Shown one piece after another: positions 33,907-41,880 of a stretch of 64,000 bases of DNA (positions within the stretch are counted from its first letter, which is position 1; the number at the start of each line of letters is the position of its first letter). The stretch is taken from contig CBDUQN010000008.1 in assembly GCA_965369375.1 (NCBI GenBank), forward strand, positions 1-64,000, in the 5' to 3' direction. Source of the DNA: CBDUQN01 sp965369375 (lineage in GTDB: Bacteria; Krumholzibacteriota; Krumholzibacteriia; Krumholzibacteriales; Krumholzibacteriaceae). The notes below the pieces were generated by a model. The model did not search any database and had not been told where the DNA came from. It saw only the letters and a list, made by a program, of their open reading frames with translations. Both the position numbers and the translations under genes were made by a program.

Positions 33907-35641
33907 GATCGAAGAGGTTCTAATCGACATCAAGAAGCGGTCCGATGACAAGGGCTATATTCTCAATGAGGAGATAGATGAGCTCATCGGGGATGAGTTC
34001 GAGGCCGATGACATCGTTCAGCTCTACAACCGCCTCAGCGATGAGAAGATCGATTACTTCGATTCTGCGGAAAAAGCACGCATGAAGATGGAAGCGCTGA
34101 AAAAGAGAGAGCAAAAAGAGGCGAAGAAATCGGAAGAGATGATTGCGACGTCGATCAGGTATGACGATCCCGTTCGAATGTACCTGAGAGAGATGGGCAA
34201 AGTGCCGCTGCTCAATCGCGAGGGCGAGATCAGTATCGCCAAGCGGATCGAGTCGGGGCATCTGCAGATTTCGCAGGCGGTATTCAGTCTCAATGCGACT
34301 ACCAGGGAGCTGAAGCGATACCTCGAGAAACTCGAGATGGGAACGATGCGCCTCGAAGATCTGATACAGATCGAGGGAGGCGGGCTTCATCCCCATTACT
34401 CGGGAAAGAAAGAGATCAAGAAGTATATCAACATTCTGAAGCGAATGATCAAGCTTCGAGAGAATATATTCGAGCTCCAAGGAAGAGCGAGAAAGAAATT
34501 GAGCAAAAAGAACGGGGCTCTCGTTCAACGCCAGATTTCGCGCAGGGCCAAGAAGCTCCAGGAGGAATACCGGAAGATAAAACTGCATCCGGGCCAGCTC
34601 GAAAACCTTGTCGACAAGATCAAGGAGATCCTGGCGAGGATCGAAAAACACAAGAAGCAAATCGCGGAATATGAGAGCTTTATCGGGATGAATGCGGATG
34701 AGATCAACAATGCGATAAAGATCCTGAGCGGCCGGAGCAAGGAAAAGGCGAAGCTCAAGAAAAAGCTCAAGTGGTCGGCTCAGAATCTCAAGGATTTTTC
34801 CGCCAAGATCAAGACGCTCGAGAAAACCTGCAGCGGGATAGAGACAAAGGAGGGCGTGAAGTACGATTCGGTCACGGTGATCGTTCAGGATATCCAGCAC
34901 GGCGAGAGAAGCTCGCAGAGGGCGAAGCAGGAGATGATCGAGGCGAATGTTCGCCTCGTGATTTCCATCGCCAAGCGATATACGAACCGGGGGCTCGAGT
35001 TTCTCGACCTCATCCAGGAGGGCAACAGCGGCCTTATGCGGGCGGTGGACAAGTTCGATTATAGAAAAGGATACAAATTCAGCACCTATGCCACCTGGTG
35101 GATCAGACAGGCGATAACGCGGGCGATCGCGGATCAGGCGAGAACGATCAGGGTGCCCGTTCACATGATCGAAGCGATCAACAAGGTGTCACGCACACAG
35201 CGGAAACTGATCCAGGAGTTCGGCAGGGAGCCGACCCCGGAGGAAGTCGCCCGTCGTTTGGACTATCCCGTCGGGAAAGTGAAGAGTGTGATGAAGGCTA
35301 GTATGGAGCCGATCTCGCTCGACCGCCCGATCGGCGAGGACGACGACAGCAACCTGAGCGATTTCATCGAAGACACCTCGGCCTCTTCACCCGATCAGAC
35401 CGCCGCCCATTCGATTCTCAAGGACCAGGTGTCGAAGGTTCTCGCAACGCTCACGAAACGCGAGGAGAAGGTTGTGCGGCTCCGCTTCGGTCTCGGCGAC
35501 GGAACGCCGCGAACACTCGAGGAGGTCGGCACGATCTTCAACGTGACGCGCGAAAGGGTCCGGCAGATCGAGGCAAAGGCGTTGCGTAAGCTTATGCATC
35601 CGAGCAGAAGTAGAAAGCTGAAAGGCTACATAGATATATAA
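33893..35641 (+). CDS. rpoD: RNA polymerase primary sigma factor RpoD
   Basis: RpoD (582 aa) is the housekeeping sigma factor. It has a region 1.1-like N-terminus and region 1.2 (DDPVRMYLREMGKVPLLNRE near residue 95). A long lysine-rich non-conserved segment with coiled-coil character follows. Region 2 (EANVRLVISIAKRY near 349, then FSTYATWWIRQAITRAIADQ), region 3 and region 4 (TLEEVGTIFNVTRERVRQIE near 541) complete it. It ends with the family-typical HPSRSRKLKGYID. Residues for -10 and -35 recognition are standard, in line with the many TTGACA/TATAAT-like sites in this window. Its ATG lies inside the end of dnaG. Confidence 0.97.
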   Translation: MDLDKIEEVLIDIKKRSDDKGYILNEEIDELIGDEFEADDIVQLYNRLSDEKIDYFDSAEKARMKMEALKKREQKEAKKSEEMIATSIRYDDPVRMYLREMGKVPLLNREGEISIAKRIESGHLQISQAVFSLNATTRELKRYLEKLEMGTMRLEDLIQIEGGGLHPHYSGKKEIKKYINILKRMIKLRENIFELQGRARKKLSKKNGALVQRQISRRAKKLQEEYRKIKLHPGQLENLVDKIKEILARIEKHKKQIAEYESFIGMNADEINNAIKILSGRSKEKAKLKKKLKWSAQNLKDFSAKIKTLEKTCSGIETKEGVKYDSVTVIVQDIQHGERSSQRAKQEMIEANVRLVISIAKRYTNRGLEFLDLIQEGNSGLMRAVDKFDYRKGYKFSTYATWWIRQAITRAIADQARTIRVPVHMIEAINKVSRTQRKLIQEFGREPTPEEVARRLDYPVGKVKSVMKASMEPISLDRPIGEDDDSNLSDFIEDTSASSPDQTAAHSILKDQVSKVLATLTKREEKVVRLRFGLGDGTPRTLEEVGTIFNVTRERVRQIEAKALRKLMHPSRSRKLKGYIDI

Positions 35642-35722
35642 AATCATTGAAGCCGACGACCGGCACGTGGTACGGTCGCGGCCGGAAATTCGATCTGCAC
35701 CGAAAACACTGACAGTGCGAGT

Positions 35723-35797
35723 GGGCCCATAGCTCAGTGGTAGAGCTCCCGGCTCATAACCGGTCGGTCCCAGGTTCGAATCCTGGTGGGCCCACCA
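35723..35797 (+). tRNA. tRNA-Met (anticodon CAT), elongator type
   Basis: The 75-nt cloverleaf has acceptor GGGCCCA paired with TGGGCCC, D stem GCTC/GAGC, anticodon stem CCGG/CCGG around the loop CTCATAA, and T arm CCAGG-TTCGAAT-CCTGG, then A and an encoded CCA. The fully paired first position argues against initiator tRNA. A tRNA-Ile with modified CAT is possible but the acceptor looks like elongator Met. It lies 81 bp after rpoD and I see no separate strong promoter. Confidence 0.92.
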
Positions 35798-35870
35798 GCG
35801 ATTCTCATTTCACAGGTAACGTATCGCTTACTTTCACTCGTCTTGCAGAACAAAGGAGCAAGGGGGATTC

Positions 35871-36338
35871 ATGTTTCTGGTACTCGTAAGGCATGGAGAG
35901 GCCGTATCGAAGGAGGCGGATCCCGAGCGGCCGCTTGCCGAGCATGCTTGGGCGGAAGTCCGCAAGGTCGCCGCATTTATCGCAAGTCAGCAGGATCTAT
36001 CGATTGGGAGGATACTGCACAGCGGTAAAACGAGGGCGCTGCAAACGGCGGAGGCGATGTCGGAGTTCCTGAAGCCGCCGGATGGTTTCGAAGAGACGGG
36101 AAATCTCAATCCCCTCGACAATCCGGAAATTTGGGCGGGGCGGATCAAAGAGATGGAAGAGGATGTCATGCTCGTCGGGCACCTTCCCTTTCTGAACCGT
36201 CTCTTCTGCCGGCTTCTGGATATAGATGATGATAATCCGGTACTGGCTTTTGTTCCTGCGGCCGCAGCGTGTCTCGAAAGATTCGAATCGGGAAAATGGT
36301 TTTTGCACTGGATGGTCGTGCCGCAGATTCTCCCCTAG
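35871..36338 (+). CDS. SixA-like histidine phosphatase family protein
   Basis: This 155-aa protein belongs to the histidine phosphatase superfamily and resembles SixA, a phosphohistidine phosphatase. LVLVRHGEAVSKE at the N-terminus carries the RHG catalytic motif. HSGKTRALQTAE near residue 47 holds the second arginine, and MLVGHLPFLNRL near residue 101 holds the second histidine. These are all the core catalytic residues. The natural substrate is unknown. The ATG follows AAGGAGC. Confidence 0.85.
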   Translation: MFLVLVRHGEAVSKEADPERPLAEHAWAEVRKVAAFIASQQDLSIGRILHSGKTRALQTAEAMSEFLKPPDGFEETGNLNPLDNPEIWAGRIKEMEEDVMLVGHLPFLNRLFCRLLDIDDDNPVLAFVPAAAACLERFESGKWFLHWMVVPQILP

Positions 36339-36380
36339 ATCGAGTATGTATATGTTTCGAATCACCAACCGTTGATCGCC

Positions 36381-36845
36381 ATGTTGAGTATTCATAACGC
36401 GGAAACCGAACCCGATCTCGCTGAGGCGAAAAAGCTCTTTGAGGAGTACGCCGAATCACTCGACTTCGATCTCTGTTTTCAGGATTTCGATAGAGAACTT
36501 GAAGGGCTGCCGGGCGATTATGAGCAGCCCGAAGGTGTCCTGCTTATAGCAATTTCCGATGGGGCGATTGCCGGGTGTGTGGCGCTGAGAAAGATCGAGA
36601 GCCGTATATGTGAGATGAAGCGGCTCTATGTAAGGCAATCGCACCGCGGGAAGGGGATAGGGAAAGGGCTCGCCGAGACCGTCATAGATGAAGCGCGCCG
36701 AATCGGATATCGATCGATGAGGCTCGATACCGTTCCCGGCATGATCGCGGCAACCGAACTGTATCGCTCGCTCGGTTTCTGCGAGATCGAGGCGTACCGG
36801 CTCAATCCCATCGAAGGGGCCCTCTATTTCGAGCTGAAACTGTGA
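36381..36845 (+). CDS. GNAT family N-acetyltransferase
   Basis: This 154-aa protein has the GNAT fold. MKRLYVRQSHRGKGIGKGL near residues 75-93 contains the acetyl-CoA pyrophosphate-binding loop (RGKGIG), and the C-terminal AATELYRSLGFCEIEAY is the typical motif B region. The ATG at 36381 is preferred over a TTG at 36372. The substrate cannot be inferred. It converges on the GT87 gene with 20 bp between the stops. Confidence 0.82.
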   Translation: MLSIHNAETEPDLAEAKKLFEEYAESLDFDLCFQDFDRELEGLPGDYEQPEGVLLIAISDGAIAGCVALRKIESRICEMKRLYVRQSHRGKGIGKGLAETVIDEARRIGYRSMRLDTVPGMIAATELYRSLGFCEIEAYRLNPIEGALYFELKL

Positions 36846-36865
36846 ACATTCCGTGGATCGCCGTT

Positions 36866-38167
36866 TTACCGTAAGATGAGTCTGCGTATCCCACCGATCT
36901 TGCGGAACTCCCGGTCGACAATCCAGAGGTAGAAGAGGAACGTCGGCACCGCTTTAAAAGAGTGGTGCAGAATAGTGAGCGGCGTCGACCAGAACTCCTG
37001 CGGATTGGAGCTCGCCGGGATATCGTAGAGATAGAAAGGCGTCGGAACGGCGCAGAGGACGAAGAGTACAAGAACGATCTTCGATCGTGTCCGCAGATAG
37101 TGGGCGACGAAGAGCGGAATGAGCATCACGTAGTGATACTCCCAGATGTCCTTGAAGACGAGGAAAAAGGTCAGAGTCCAGAGTGTTATATTTGCCAGGG
37201 GATCGATTCGCTTCTGCCTGATCGTGATCAGAAAGGTCACCAGGACGATCATGGCGAGGGACAGGAGCAGCGGAAGGTTTCTCGGCGCCACGTCGAAAAA
37301 CCCAACCTGCACCAAATCGGTTTTTAGGAAGGGCAGCAAATGATTGTATGTTTCGCGCAAGAGACCGTTGAACCCGAATGTTCCTCCGGTCACGTGTGAA
37401 GGGAGGGGACGGAAGTTCAGATGAAGGAACCATCTGAAATCCTTGGGATGGTAGAGGAAATAGGGCATTGAAGTCAGCACGGCCGTCCCGATACCGGCCA
37501 GGGCGAGTTTTTTCTTTCCCATCTTGAAAAAGGTCAACGTATATATTGCGGTAAAGCTTTTGAGCAAAATGCTGAAAACCCAAGAAACGGACGATCGCCG
37601 GGTAACCGGCGCGTCCTCCGGGTATGATTCCTGTTTGAGATACGGGTAGAGAATGAGAAAGATAAAGAACGACATCGTGAAACAGAACTGGCCCATATAG
37701 AGCTCGATGTAGAGCGGAGAGTAGAGGAGCCAGAATGCGGAGACTGCTATGGCAAGCGAGCCGAACATGTATCTCAGCCGCACCGTCAGGACGACGCAGA
37801 TTGCGAGCAGGATCTCATTTATCACAATCCATAACCAGTATGCGGGCCATGGTTTGATCACCCGCGCGACGATCGAAGAGATGTATGAAGTGAATGGAAG
37901 GTACCGGTAGAAGTGGTAGTAGGGGACGACGACCGAATTCGGGGCTTTATAGTTCTGATTAGCGTAAATGCTTTCGCCGTTGTTCAGGTTCACTCCGGCC
38001 TGATAAATACCGAAAAAGGGACCACCCTGACCTTTTGCGTGTGTCGTAATGTAGAAGAGCGGATTGAGAAACTGGGAGTGGAGCGATATGAGAAAGATCA
38101 CATGCACACATAACGCAAGTGCCAGAAGGATCGCAATCCTGCGGGATCCGTGAGAGTCGGATTTCAT
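36866..38167 (-). CDS. GT87/DUF2029-type polyprenol-phosphate-sugar glycosyltransferase
   Basis: This 433-aa polytopic protein has roughly ten hydrophobic segments. An early non-cytoplasmic loop after the first segment contains GVNLNNGESIYANQNY, similar to the conserved D-P-Y-type loop of the GT87 (DUF2029) family of GT-C glycosyltransferases. These use polyprenol-phosphate sugars to build envelope glycans. A KAFTAIYTLTFF-like basic/aromatic region and FLVFKDIWEYHYVML near residue 337 are also family-like. The acceptor is unknown. It has its own minus-strand promoter at 38273-38302 and a leader of about 100 nt. Confidence 0.68.
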   Translation of the reverse strand: MKSDSHGSRRIAILLALALCVHVIFLISLHSQFLNPLFYITTHAKGQGGPFFGIYQAGVNLNNGESIYANQNYKAPNSVVVPYYHFYRYLPFTSYISSIVARVIKPWPAYWLWIVINEILLAICVVLTVRLRYMFGSLAIAVSAFWLLYSPLYIELYMGQFCFTMSFFIFLILYPYLKQESYPEDAPVTRRSSVSWVFSILLKSFTAIYTLTFFKMGKKKLALAGIGTAVLTSMPYFLYHPKDFRWFLHLNFRPLPSHVTGGTFGFNGLLRETYNHLLPFLKTDLVQVGFFDVAPRNLPLLLSLAMIVLVTFLITIRQKRIDPLANITLWTLTFFLVFKDIWEYHYVMLIPLFVAHYLRTRSKIVLVLFVLCAVPTPFYLYDIPASSNPQEFWSTPLTILHHSFKAVPTFLFYLWIVDREFRKIGGIRRLILR

Positions 38168-38272
38168 CGATGTGAATAGGGAATCTTAGCAGTTTTCCCT
38201 CTACTCGGCACCCCCCCCTGATCGCTTGAAGTGGTATCATTTGCTGTTATCTCATACCCTACCAGAGCGTTT

Positions 38273-38302
38273 ATTATACCAGATTGCCAACGTGATAGTC
38301 AA
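38273..38302 (-). promoter_or_regulatory. Sigma-70-type promoter for the GT87 gene
   Basis: On the minus strand TTGACT (plus-strand 38297-38302) and a perfect TATAAT (38273-38278) are separated by 18 bp. Transcription would start about 100 bp before the GT87 start codon. Confidence 0.65.
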
Positions 38303-38305
38303 CAA

Positions 38306-38349
38306 CCTTGACGGTACGACCTTGACGGTACAACATCGGTACAACATAA
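38306..38349. repeat. Nested short direct repeats
   Basis: CCTTGACGGTACRA occurs twice head to tail (38306-38319 and 38320-38333). GGTACAACAT then occurs twice with an 11-bp period overlapping the second copy. They lie just upstream (in minus orientation) of the GT87 promoter. Confidence 0.85.
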
Positions 38350-38619
38350 CTTCTTGTTTGATAGATAGATAAAGACTCTCTGGCGCGGCCTCACATATTT
38401 GGCTATATTGATACCTGAAGGTCAATACGGGCTAAACAGGCCCGAAGCTTGCGGTTACTTCCCTGCTGTTACGCAACTTGTGAATTTTCATCGCTCGCAG
38501 TGACATGCGTGGGCGAGAGCATCTTTTTTGTATACAATAGATTAGAGGCGCGTATCGGCTTTTTTCACCCGCGTCGAGGCCACCGGCGACACAATATTTT
38601 TGCACTAGCGGAGGTTAAA

Positions 38620-39717
38620 ATGCAACTTCGCAGAAGCATTTTACTGGCGATATGCATAATTCTCTTTATTTACCTCGAGATTCACTCCTGCTCGGATAAC
38701 GCGATCACCGATCCGGGAAATCCTGTGCCTGAGGCCGCGAATCTGATCTACTTTGCAAACGATGTTCACTTCACGGACGAACACTCCGGATGGGTTGTCG
38801 GTTCACTCGGCACGATGATGTATACCGACGATAGCGGAGAAACGTGGCGCGGGCTGACCGTCAACGAGGGCAGACTCAATAACGTGAGCTTTATCGATCA
38901 CGACAGGGGCTGGGTGGTAGGGAGGGAAGGAGCGATCTATGCAACGAGCAATGGAGGTGATATCTGGGATAAGATGCCTTTTTCGGGTTATCCTCACGAT
39001 GTCGATTTCTATAAAGTGCAATTCATGAACGATTCCCTCGCATTCGTGCTCGGGTACTACGGTGTGTATCGTACGGAGGATAATGGCGCGACATGGGAGA
39101 ATAACTGGCTGCCCGTCATTCCCGACAGAGGTGCCTGGGGGATGAGCTTGTTAAACGACCGGACGGGGTATCTGCTCGGAAGTCAGTGGATGGAGGCCGA
39201 TCCGGTCATGATCTACAGAACGGACGACGGCGGACTGAGCTGGCAGCCGGTCGTAGAATCGAGGTATTCGATTCTACGACCGGTGATGACAATCGAGTTT
39301 GTCGATGAGCAGATCGGCTGGGCGGGTGGTGGTATGATCATGAAGACTACCGACGGGGGAAGGACATGGATCACACAGCTCGAAGAGGCGACGGTCAGAA
39401 AGTTCTATTTCTTTGATGTTGATAACGGCTTTGCCATTGGCGGCCGGCGAATCCTGCGCACTACAAACGGTGGCGCCACCTGGGATGATATGCTGCCGCC
39501 GGACGATCGGATCGCGGACCTGAGGGGCATTTCTTTCATCAATGAGACGAGCGGGTGGATCGTCGGCAGGGGAAACGAAGAGCGAATCGAGCAGAGAATC
39601 TATCGATACTCGGTTGTTCTTAATACGAAGGATTCCGGTAAGACTTGGAATATCAATGATTTTGCATTCGACTATACCGATTATAACATGGAGGAGACGG
39701 AATCCTGGTACCGATAA
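38620..39717 (+). CDS. Ycf48/BNR-repeat beta-propeller lipoprotein
   Basis: This 365-aa protein starts with a signal sequence (MQLRRSILLAICIILFIYL). A likely lipobox ends at Cys24 (IHSC), so it is probably an outer-membrane or periplasmic lipoprotein. The rest is a series of Ycf48/BNR-like repeats of the form GW.vG..G.i..T.dgG.tW, for example SGWVVGSLGTMMYTDDSGE and GWVVGREGAIYATSNGG. They are expected to fold into a beta-propeller. Plant and cyanobacterial Ycf48 assists photosystem II, but such repeats occur widely in non-photosynthetic bacteria with unknown roles. The ATG at 38620 follows GGAGG. A perfect 16-bp hairpin lies inside the coding region. Confidence 0.8.
   Translation: MQLRRSILLAICIILFIYLEIHSCSDNAITDPGNPVPEAANLIYFANDVHFTDEHSGWVVGSLGTMMYTDDSGETWRGLTVNEGRLNNVSFIDHDRGWVVGREGAIYATSNGGDIWDKMPFSGYPHDVDFYKVQFMNDSLAFVLGYYGVYRTEDNGATWENNWLPVIPDRGAWGMSLLNDRTGYLLGSQWMEADPVMIYRTDDGGLSWQPVVESRYSILRPVMTIEFVDEQIGWAGGGMIMKTTDGGRTWITQLEEATVRKFYFFDVDNGFAIGGRRILRTTNGGATWDDMLPPDDRIADLRGISFINETSGWIVGRGNEERIEQRIYRYSVVLNTKDSGKTWNINDFAFDYTDYNMEETESWYR
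39247..39283. repeat. Perfect 16-bp inverted repeat inside the Ycf48-repeat gene
   Basis: CCGGTCGTAGAATCGA (39247-39262) and its exact reverse complement (39268-39283) flank the loop GGTAT. In the protein this encodes PVVESRYSILRPV. No T-run follows, so it is not a standard intrinsic terminator. Confidence 0.95.
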
Positions 39718-39724
39718 AAAAGGC

Positions 39725-39753
39725 TTGACCGTATTGTTTCTTTCGCGTAAAAT
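39725..39753 (+). promoter_or_regulatory. Sigma-70-type promoter upstream of the zinc-ribbon gene
   Basis: TTGACC at 39725-39730 and TAAAAT at 39748-39753 are separated by 17 bp. The transcript would begin near 39760, about 170 nt before the next start codon. Confidence 0.6.
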
Positions 39754-39886
39754 CCCCCTTTTATTGCAGGATTAACGCTGGCTGAAAACACAGGAAATGT
39801 TTGAAAGGATCGGATCGAATCAATTGCGGCGAAAGCGGTCCCCATCTAATCCAAGGTCAAACGGGCACCTGGACGTAACATGAGTG

Positions 39887-39913
39887 CTTCCCCTCGCAGG
39901 GAGGCTTTTTTTT
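39887..39913 (+). terminator. Intrinsic terminator or attenuator ahead of the zinc-ribbon gene
   Basis: GCTTCCC at 39887-39893 pairs with GGGAGGC at 39899-39905 (one G-U pair) around CTCGCA-like loop bases and is followed by eight T. It lies between the promoter at 39725 and the start codon at 39928. It could end Ycf48-gene transcripts, end a small RNA of about 150 nt, or act as an attenuator. Confidence 0.7.
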
Positions 39914-39927
39914 AGCAGTGAGGTATC

Positions 39928-40647
39928 ATGCCTGAAGTTTCTGAAGACATCCAGTATCTCATTCAGATCGTCAAGAAGGATCTCGAGATTCATGAGAGGA
40001 GAAAATTTCTCGAAGACTCACCCTTGCGCATAAGAATGATCGACAAGAAGATCGCGATAATGGACGAGGAGCTGCAGGAAAGCCGGGATCAGCTCGAGAA
40101 GCTCAGCAAAGAGCGCAGACATCTTGAGGGGGAGGTCGAATCCAACAGTGCCAAGCTCATCACCAAGAAGATCGAACAGATCACTGTGAAGAATAACAAG
40201 GAGTTCAAGGCGTTCAAAGCTGAGATCGAATATCTCACAAAGCAGATCGACAAGGAAGAGGAACGCATCCTTGTCATCATGGAACTGACGGAAAAGCTGA
40301 AAAAGGAAATAGAGGCGATATCGGAAAGAGTTGAAAAGGAGAAAGGCGCCCTGCTCGCAGCCAGGGAAAATCTCGAGAAGGGGATGGAGGAGAGTGTGGG
40401 GTCGTTGAAGATCCTCGAGGATGAAAAGATCCGAACACTGCCGCATATCTCGGATACGATCCGAAGGCTCTACAACAGGATCCTGGAGGCAAAGGGCGAT
40501 TCGGGGGTGGCGAATCTCGCAGAAGACATATGTCAGGGGTGTTATTCGCGGTTGCCGCCGCAGAAGGGGCACGAAATCAGGAAAAACGACCAGATACTCA
40601 CATGTGAGGTATGCGGGAGGATACTGGTCTATTATCCGGTGGATTGA
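39928..40647 (+). CDS. C4-type zinc ribbon, coiled-coil protein (CT398-like)
   Basis: This 239-aa protein has a long antiparallel coiled coil over about residues 10-175 and a C-terminal zinc ribbon with four cysteines: CQGC near residue 202 and CEVC near residue 227. This is the layout of the CT398-like family, implicated in other bacteria in RNA or export-related interactions but without a settled function. The start codon follows GTGAGG closely after the terminator at 39887-39913. It is directly followed by an RNase H gene and rnpB. Related zinc-ribbon genes sit beside RNase H in actinobacteria as well (from memory). Confidence 0.85.
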   Translation: MPEVSEDIQYLIQIVKKDLEIHERRKFLEDSPLRIRMIDKKIAIMDEELQESRDQLEKLSKERRHLEGEVESNSAKLITKKIEQITVKNNKEFKAFKAEIEYLTKQIDKEEERILVIMELTEKLKKEIEAISERVEKEKGALLAARENLEKGMEESVGSLKILEDEKIRTLPHISDTIRRLYNRILEAKGDSGVANLAEDICQGCYSRLPPQKGHEIRKNDQILTCEVCGRILVYYPVD

Positions 40648-40671
40648 TAGGCGGCGTTTCGGCAGGGGTCT

Positions 40672-41304
40672 ATGAACAAGTTAAAGCGGCTTCTTTATTT
40701 GATATCCGATGACAATAGAGTGAAGGATGTATGGAAAGAGGCCGGGTATGATTCGCTCGAAGAAGCGCGGGCGGCGATACGGGGCCTCGTCGAGATCGTA
40801 ATTCATCGGGATGGAGCTGATCGCGGCGGGAGCAGGCGTCGGGATGAATCGACTCGGCGCGCTTCGTCGATGCAGTCGTGCGGAAAGCAAAAGGCAGGAG
40901 GCGCGAATCGGATCATTATCCATGCCGACGGCGCGTCGCGAGGAAATCCGGGTCCCTCGGCGGTGGCGGCGGTGGCATTTCTGCCATCCGGTGAAATATT
41001 GAGTGACAGCTCGAGAACGATCGGTGAGGCCACTAACAATGTCGCCGAGTACATGGCCGTTCTCGAGGGATTGACCCTCGCACGGCGGCTCGGAGCGGGT
41101 GATGTTATCATGCGTCTCGACAGCGAACTCGTGGTGAGGCAACTCCGCGGACAGTATAAGATAAAGAACGCAAAGCTTCGTGAGCTCGCCGGACGGGTGG
41201 TGCTCGAGGCGTCCTCTCTCGGAAGCTGCGTCTTCGAGCATGTCCCGCGTGAAGAGAACAGGAAGGCGGATCGACTCGCAAACAAGTGTCTCGACGCTGA
41301 TTGA
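40672..41304 (+). CDS. Ribonuclease HI family protein with N-terminal extension
   Basis: This 210-aa protein has an RNase H domain over about residues 80-208. It has IIIHADGASRGNPGP (first Asp), NVAEYMAVLEGL (Glu), MRLDSELVVRQLRG (second Asp) and EENRKADRLANKCLD (last Asp), so all catalytic carboxylates are present. It would cleave RNA in RNA-DNA hybrids. The first 75 or so residues are basic and do not resemble the usual hybrid-binding domain; a mostly helical start (LLYLISDDNRVKDVWKEAG) is followed by an Arg/Ser-rich linker. The start at 40672 follows GGGGTCT with poor spacing and is less certain. Confidence 0.88.
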   Translation: MNKLKRLLYLISDDNRVKDVWKEAGYDSLEEARAAIRGLVEIVIHRDGADRGGSRRRDESTRRASSMQSCGKQKAGGANRIIIHADGASRGNPGPSAVAAVAFLPSGEILSDSSRTIGEATNNVAEYMAVLEGLTLARRLGAGDVIMRLDSELVVRQLRGQYKIKNAKLRELAGRVVLEASSLGSCVFEHVPREENRKADRLANKCLDAD

Positions 41305-41400
41305 TGCGCGGATGTATGTCCTCGATCGGGACCGCATAGCATCTCTTGCAGGCGTGAATGACGTAACGTTTTCACTCTCCGATCGGCACACTCGATAGCT

Positions 41401-41429
41401 TTGACCTTTCAAAATTCCTGTGTTATATT
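41401..41429 (+). promoter_or_regulatory. Sigma-70-type promoter for rnpB
   Basis: TTGACC at 41401-41406 and TATATT at 41424-41429 are separated by 17 bp, placing the transcription start some 20-30 bp before the first P1 base of RNase P RNA. Confidence 0.75.
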
Positions 41430-41458
41430 AGATCGCGAGTTTGAGACTGTAATCTGAT

Positions 41459-41840
41459 CATGACGGCAAAGCAGATCGGGTGATCGCGGCCGCGGTAACA
41501 CGCGTTCGAGGAAAGTCCGGGCTCCACAGGGCAGGGTGCTGGGTAACTCCCAGTGGGGGTGACCCCAAGGAAAGTGCCACAGAAAATATACCGCCCCCGC
41601 TAACGCGGGGGTAAGGGTGAAAAGGTGAGGTAAGAGCTCACCAGTGCCGCCGGTGACGGCGGCAGCTCGGTAAACCCCACCCGGAGAAAGACCAAATAGA
41701 AGAGGAGAAGCGGCCCGCTTCATTTGACTCTCGGGTAGGTCGATTGTGGCCGGTGGCAACGCCGGTCCCAGATAAATGATCACCGATTCTTTTATTTAAA
41801 AGGGTACAGAACTCGGCTTACAGATCAGCTTTGCCGTCAT
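41459..41840 (+). ncRNA. rnpB: RNase P RNA, bacterial class A type
   Basis: This is the catalytic RNA that matures tRNA 5' ends. The ends pair as helix P1: CATGACGGCAAAGC with GCTTTGCCGTCATG. Conserved region GAGGAAAGTCCGGGCTCCAC (41508 onward) and CAAGGAAAGTGCCACAGAAA, AGGGTGAAAAGGTG, CTCGGTAAACCCCACC with CCAAATAGAAGAGG, and GAACTCGGCTTACAGATC are all present in the expected order. The length is about 380 nt. It lies between the RNase H gene and recJ and has a strong promoter just ahead. The exact 5' and 3' ends are estimated. Confidence 0.96.
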
Positions 41841-41880
41841 GGTTATATTCATTCGTTTAACATCAAGAAGCGGATAATCA

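Larger units (their letters stand above)
38168..38619. other. Intergenic region between divergent GT87 and Ycf48-repeat genes
   Basis: This 452-bp region has no supported gene. It contains the GT87 promoter on the minus strand (38273-38302) and a nest of short direct repeats at 38306-38350. The rest is AT-rich sequence with no clear promoter for the plus-strand gene. An in-frame extension of the plus-strand gene back to 38449 exists but looks non-coding. Confidence 0.75.

Noticed and set aside
35642..35722. Own promoter for tRNA-Met
   Set aside because: No -35/-10 pair with acceptable spacing is visible in the 81-bp gap. A CGACCG/CGGTCG hairpin is present but lacks a T-run, so co-transcription with rpoD remains possible.
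38449..38619. Upstream extension of the Ycf48-repeat protein
   Set aside because: The extra 57 residues lack a ribosome site and would bury the clear signal sequence that begins at 38620.
39754..39913. 6S RNA, SRP RNA or a known riboswitch in the leader
   Set aside because: The ends do not pair as in 6S RNA, the GGAAG-type SRP loop is missing, and no diagnostic T-box, thiamine, cobalamin, glycine or c-di-GMP segment is present.
41409..41783. Minus-strand open frame across 41409-41783
   Set aside because: It lies on the complement of the RNase P RNA gene, whose conserved sequence explains the region.
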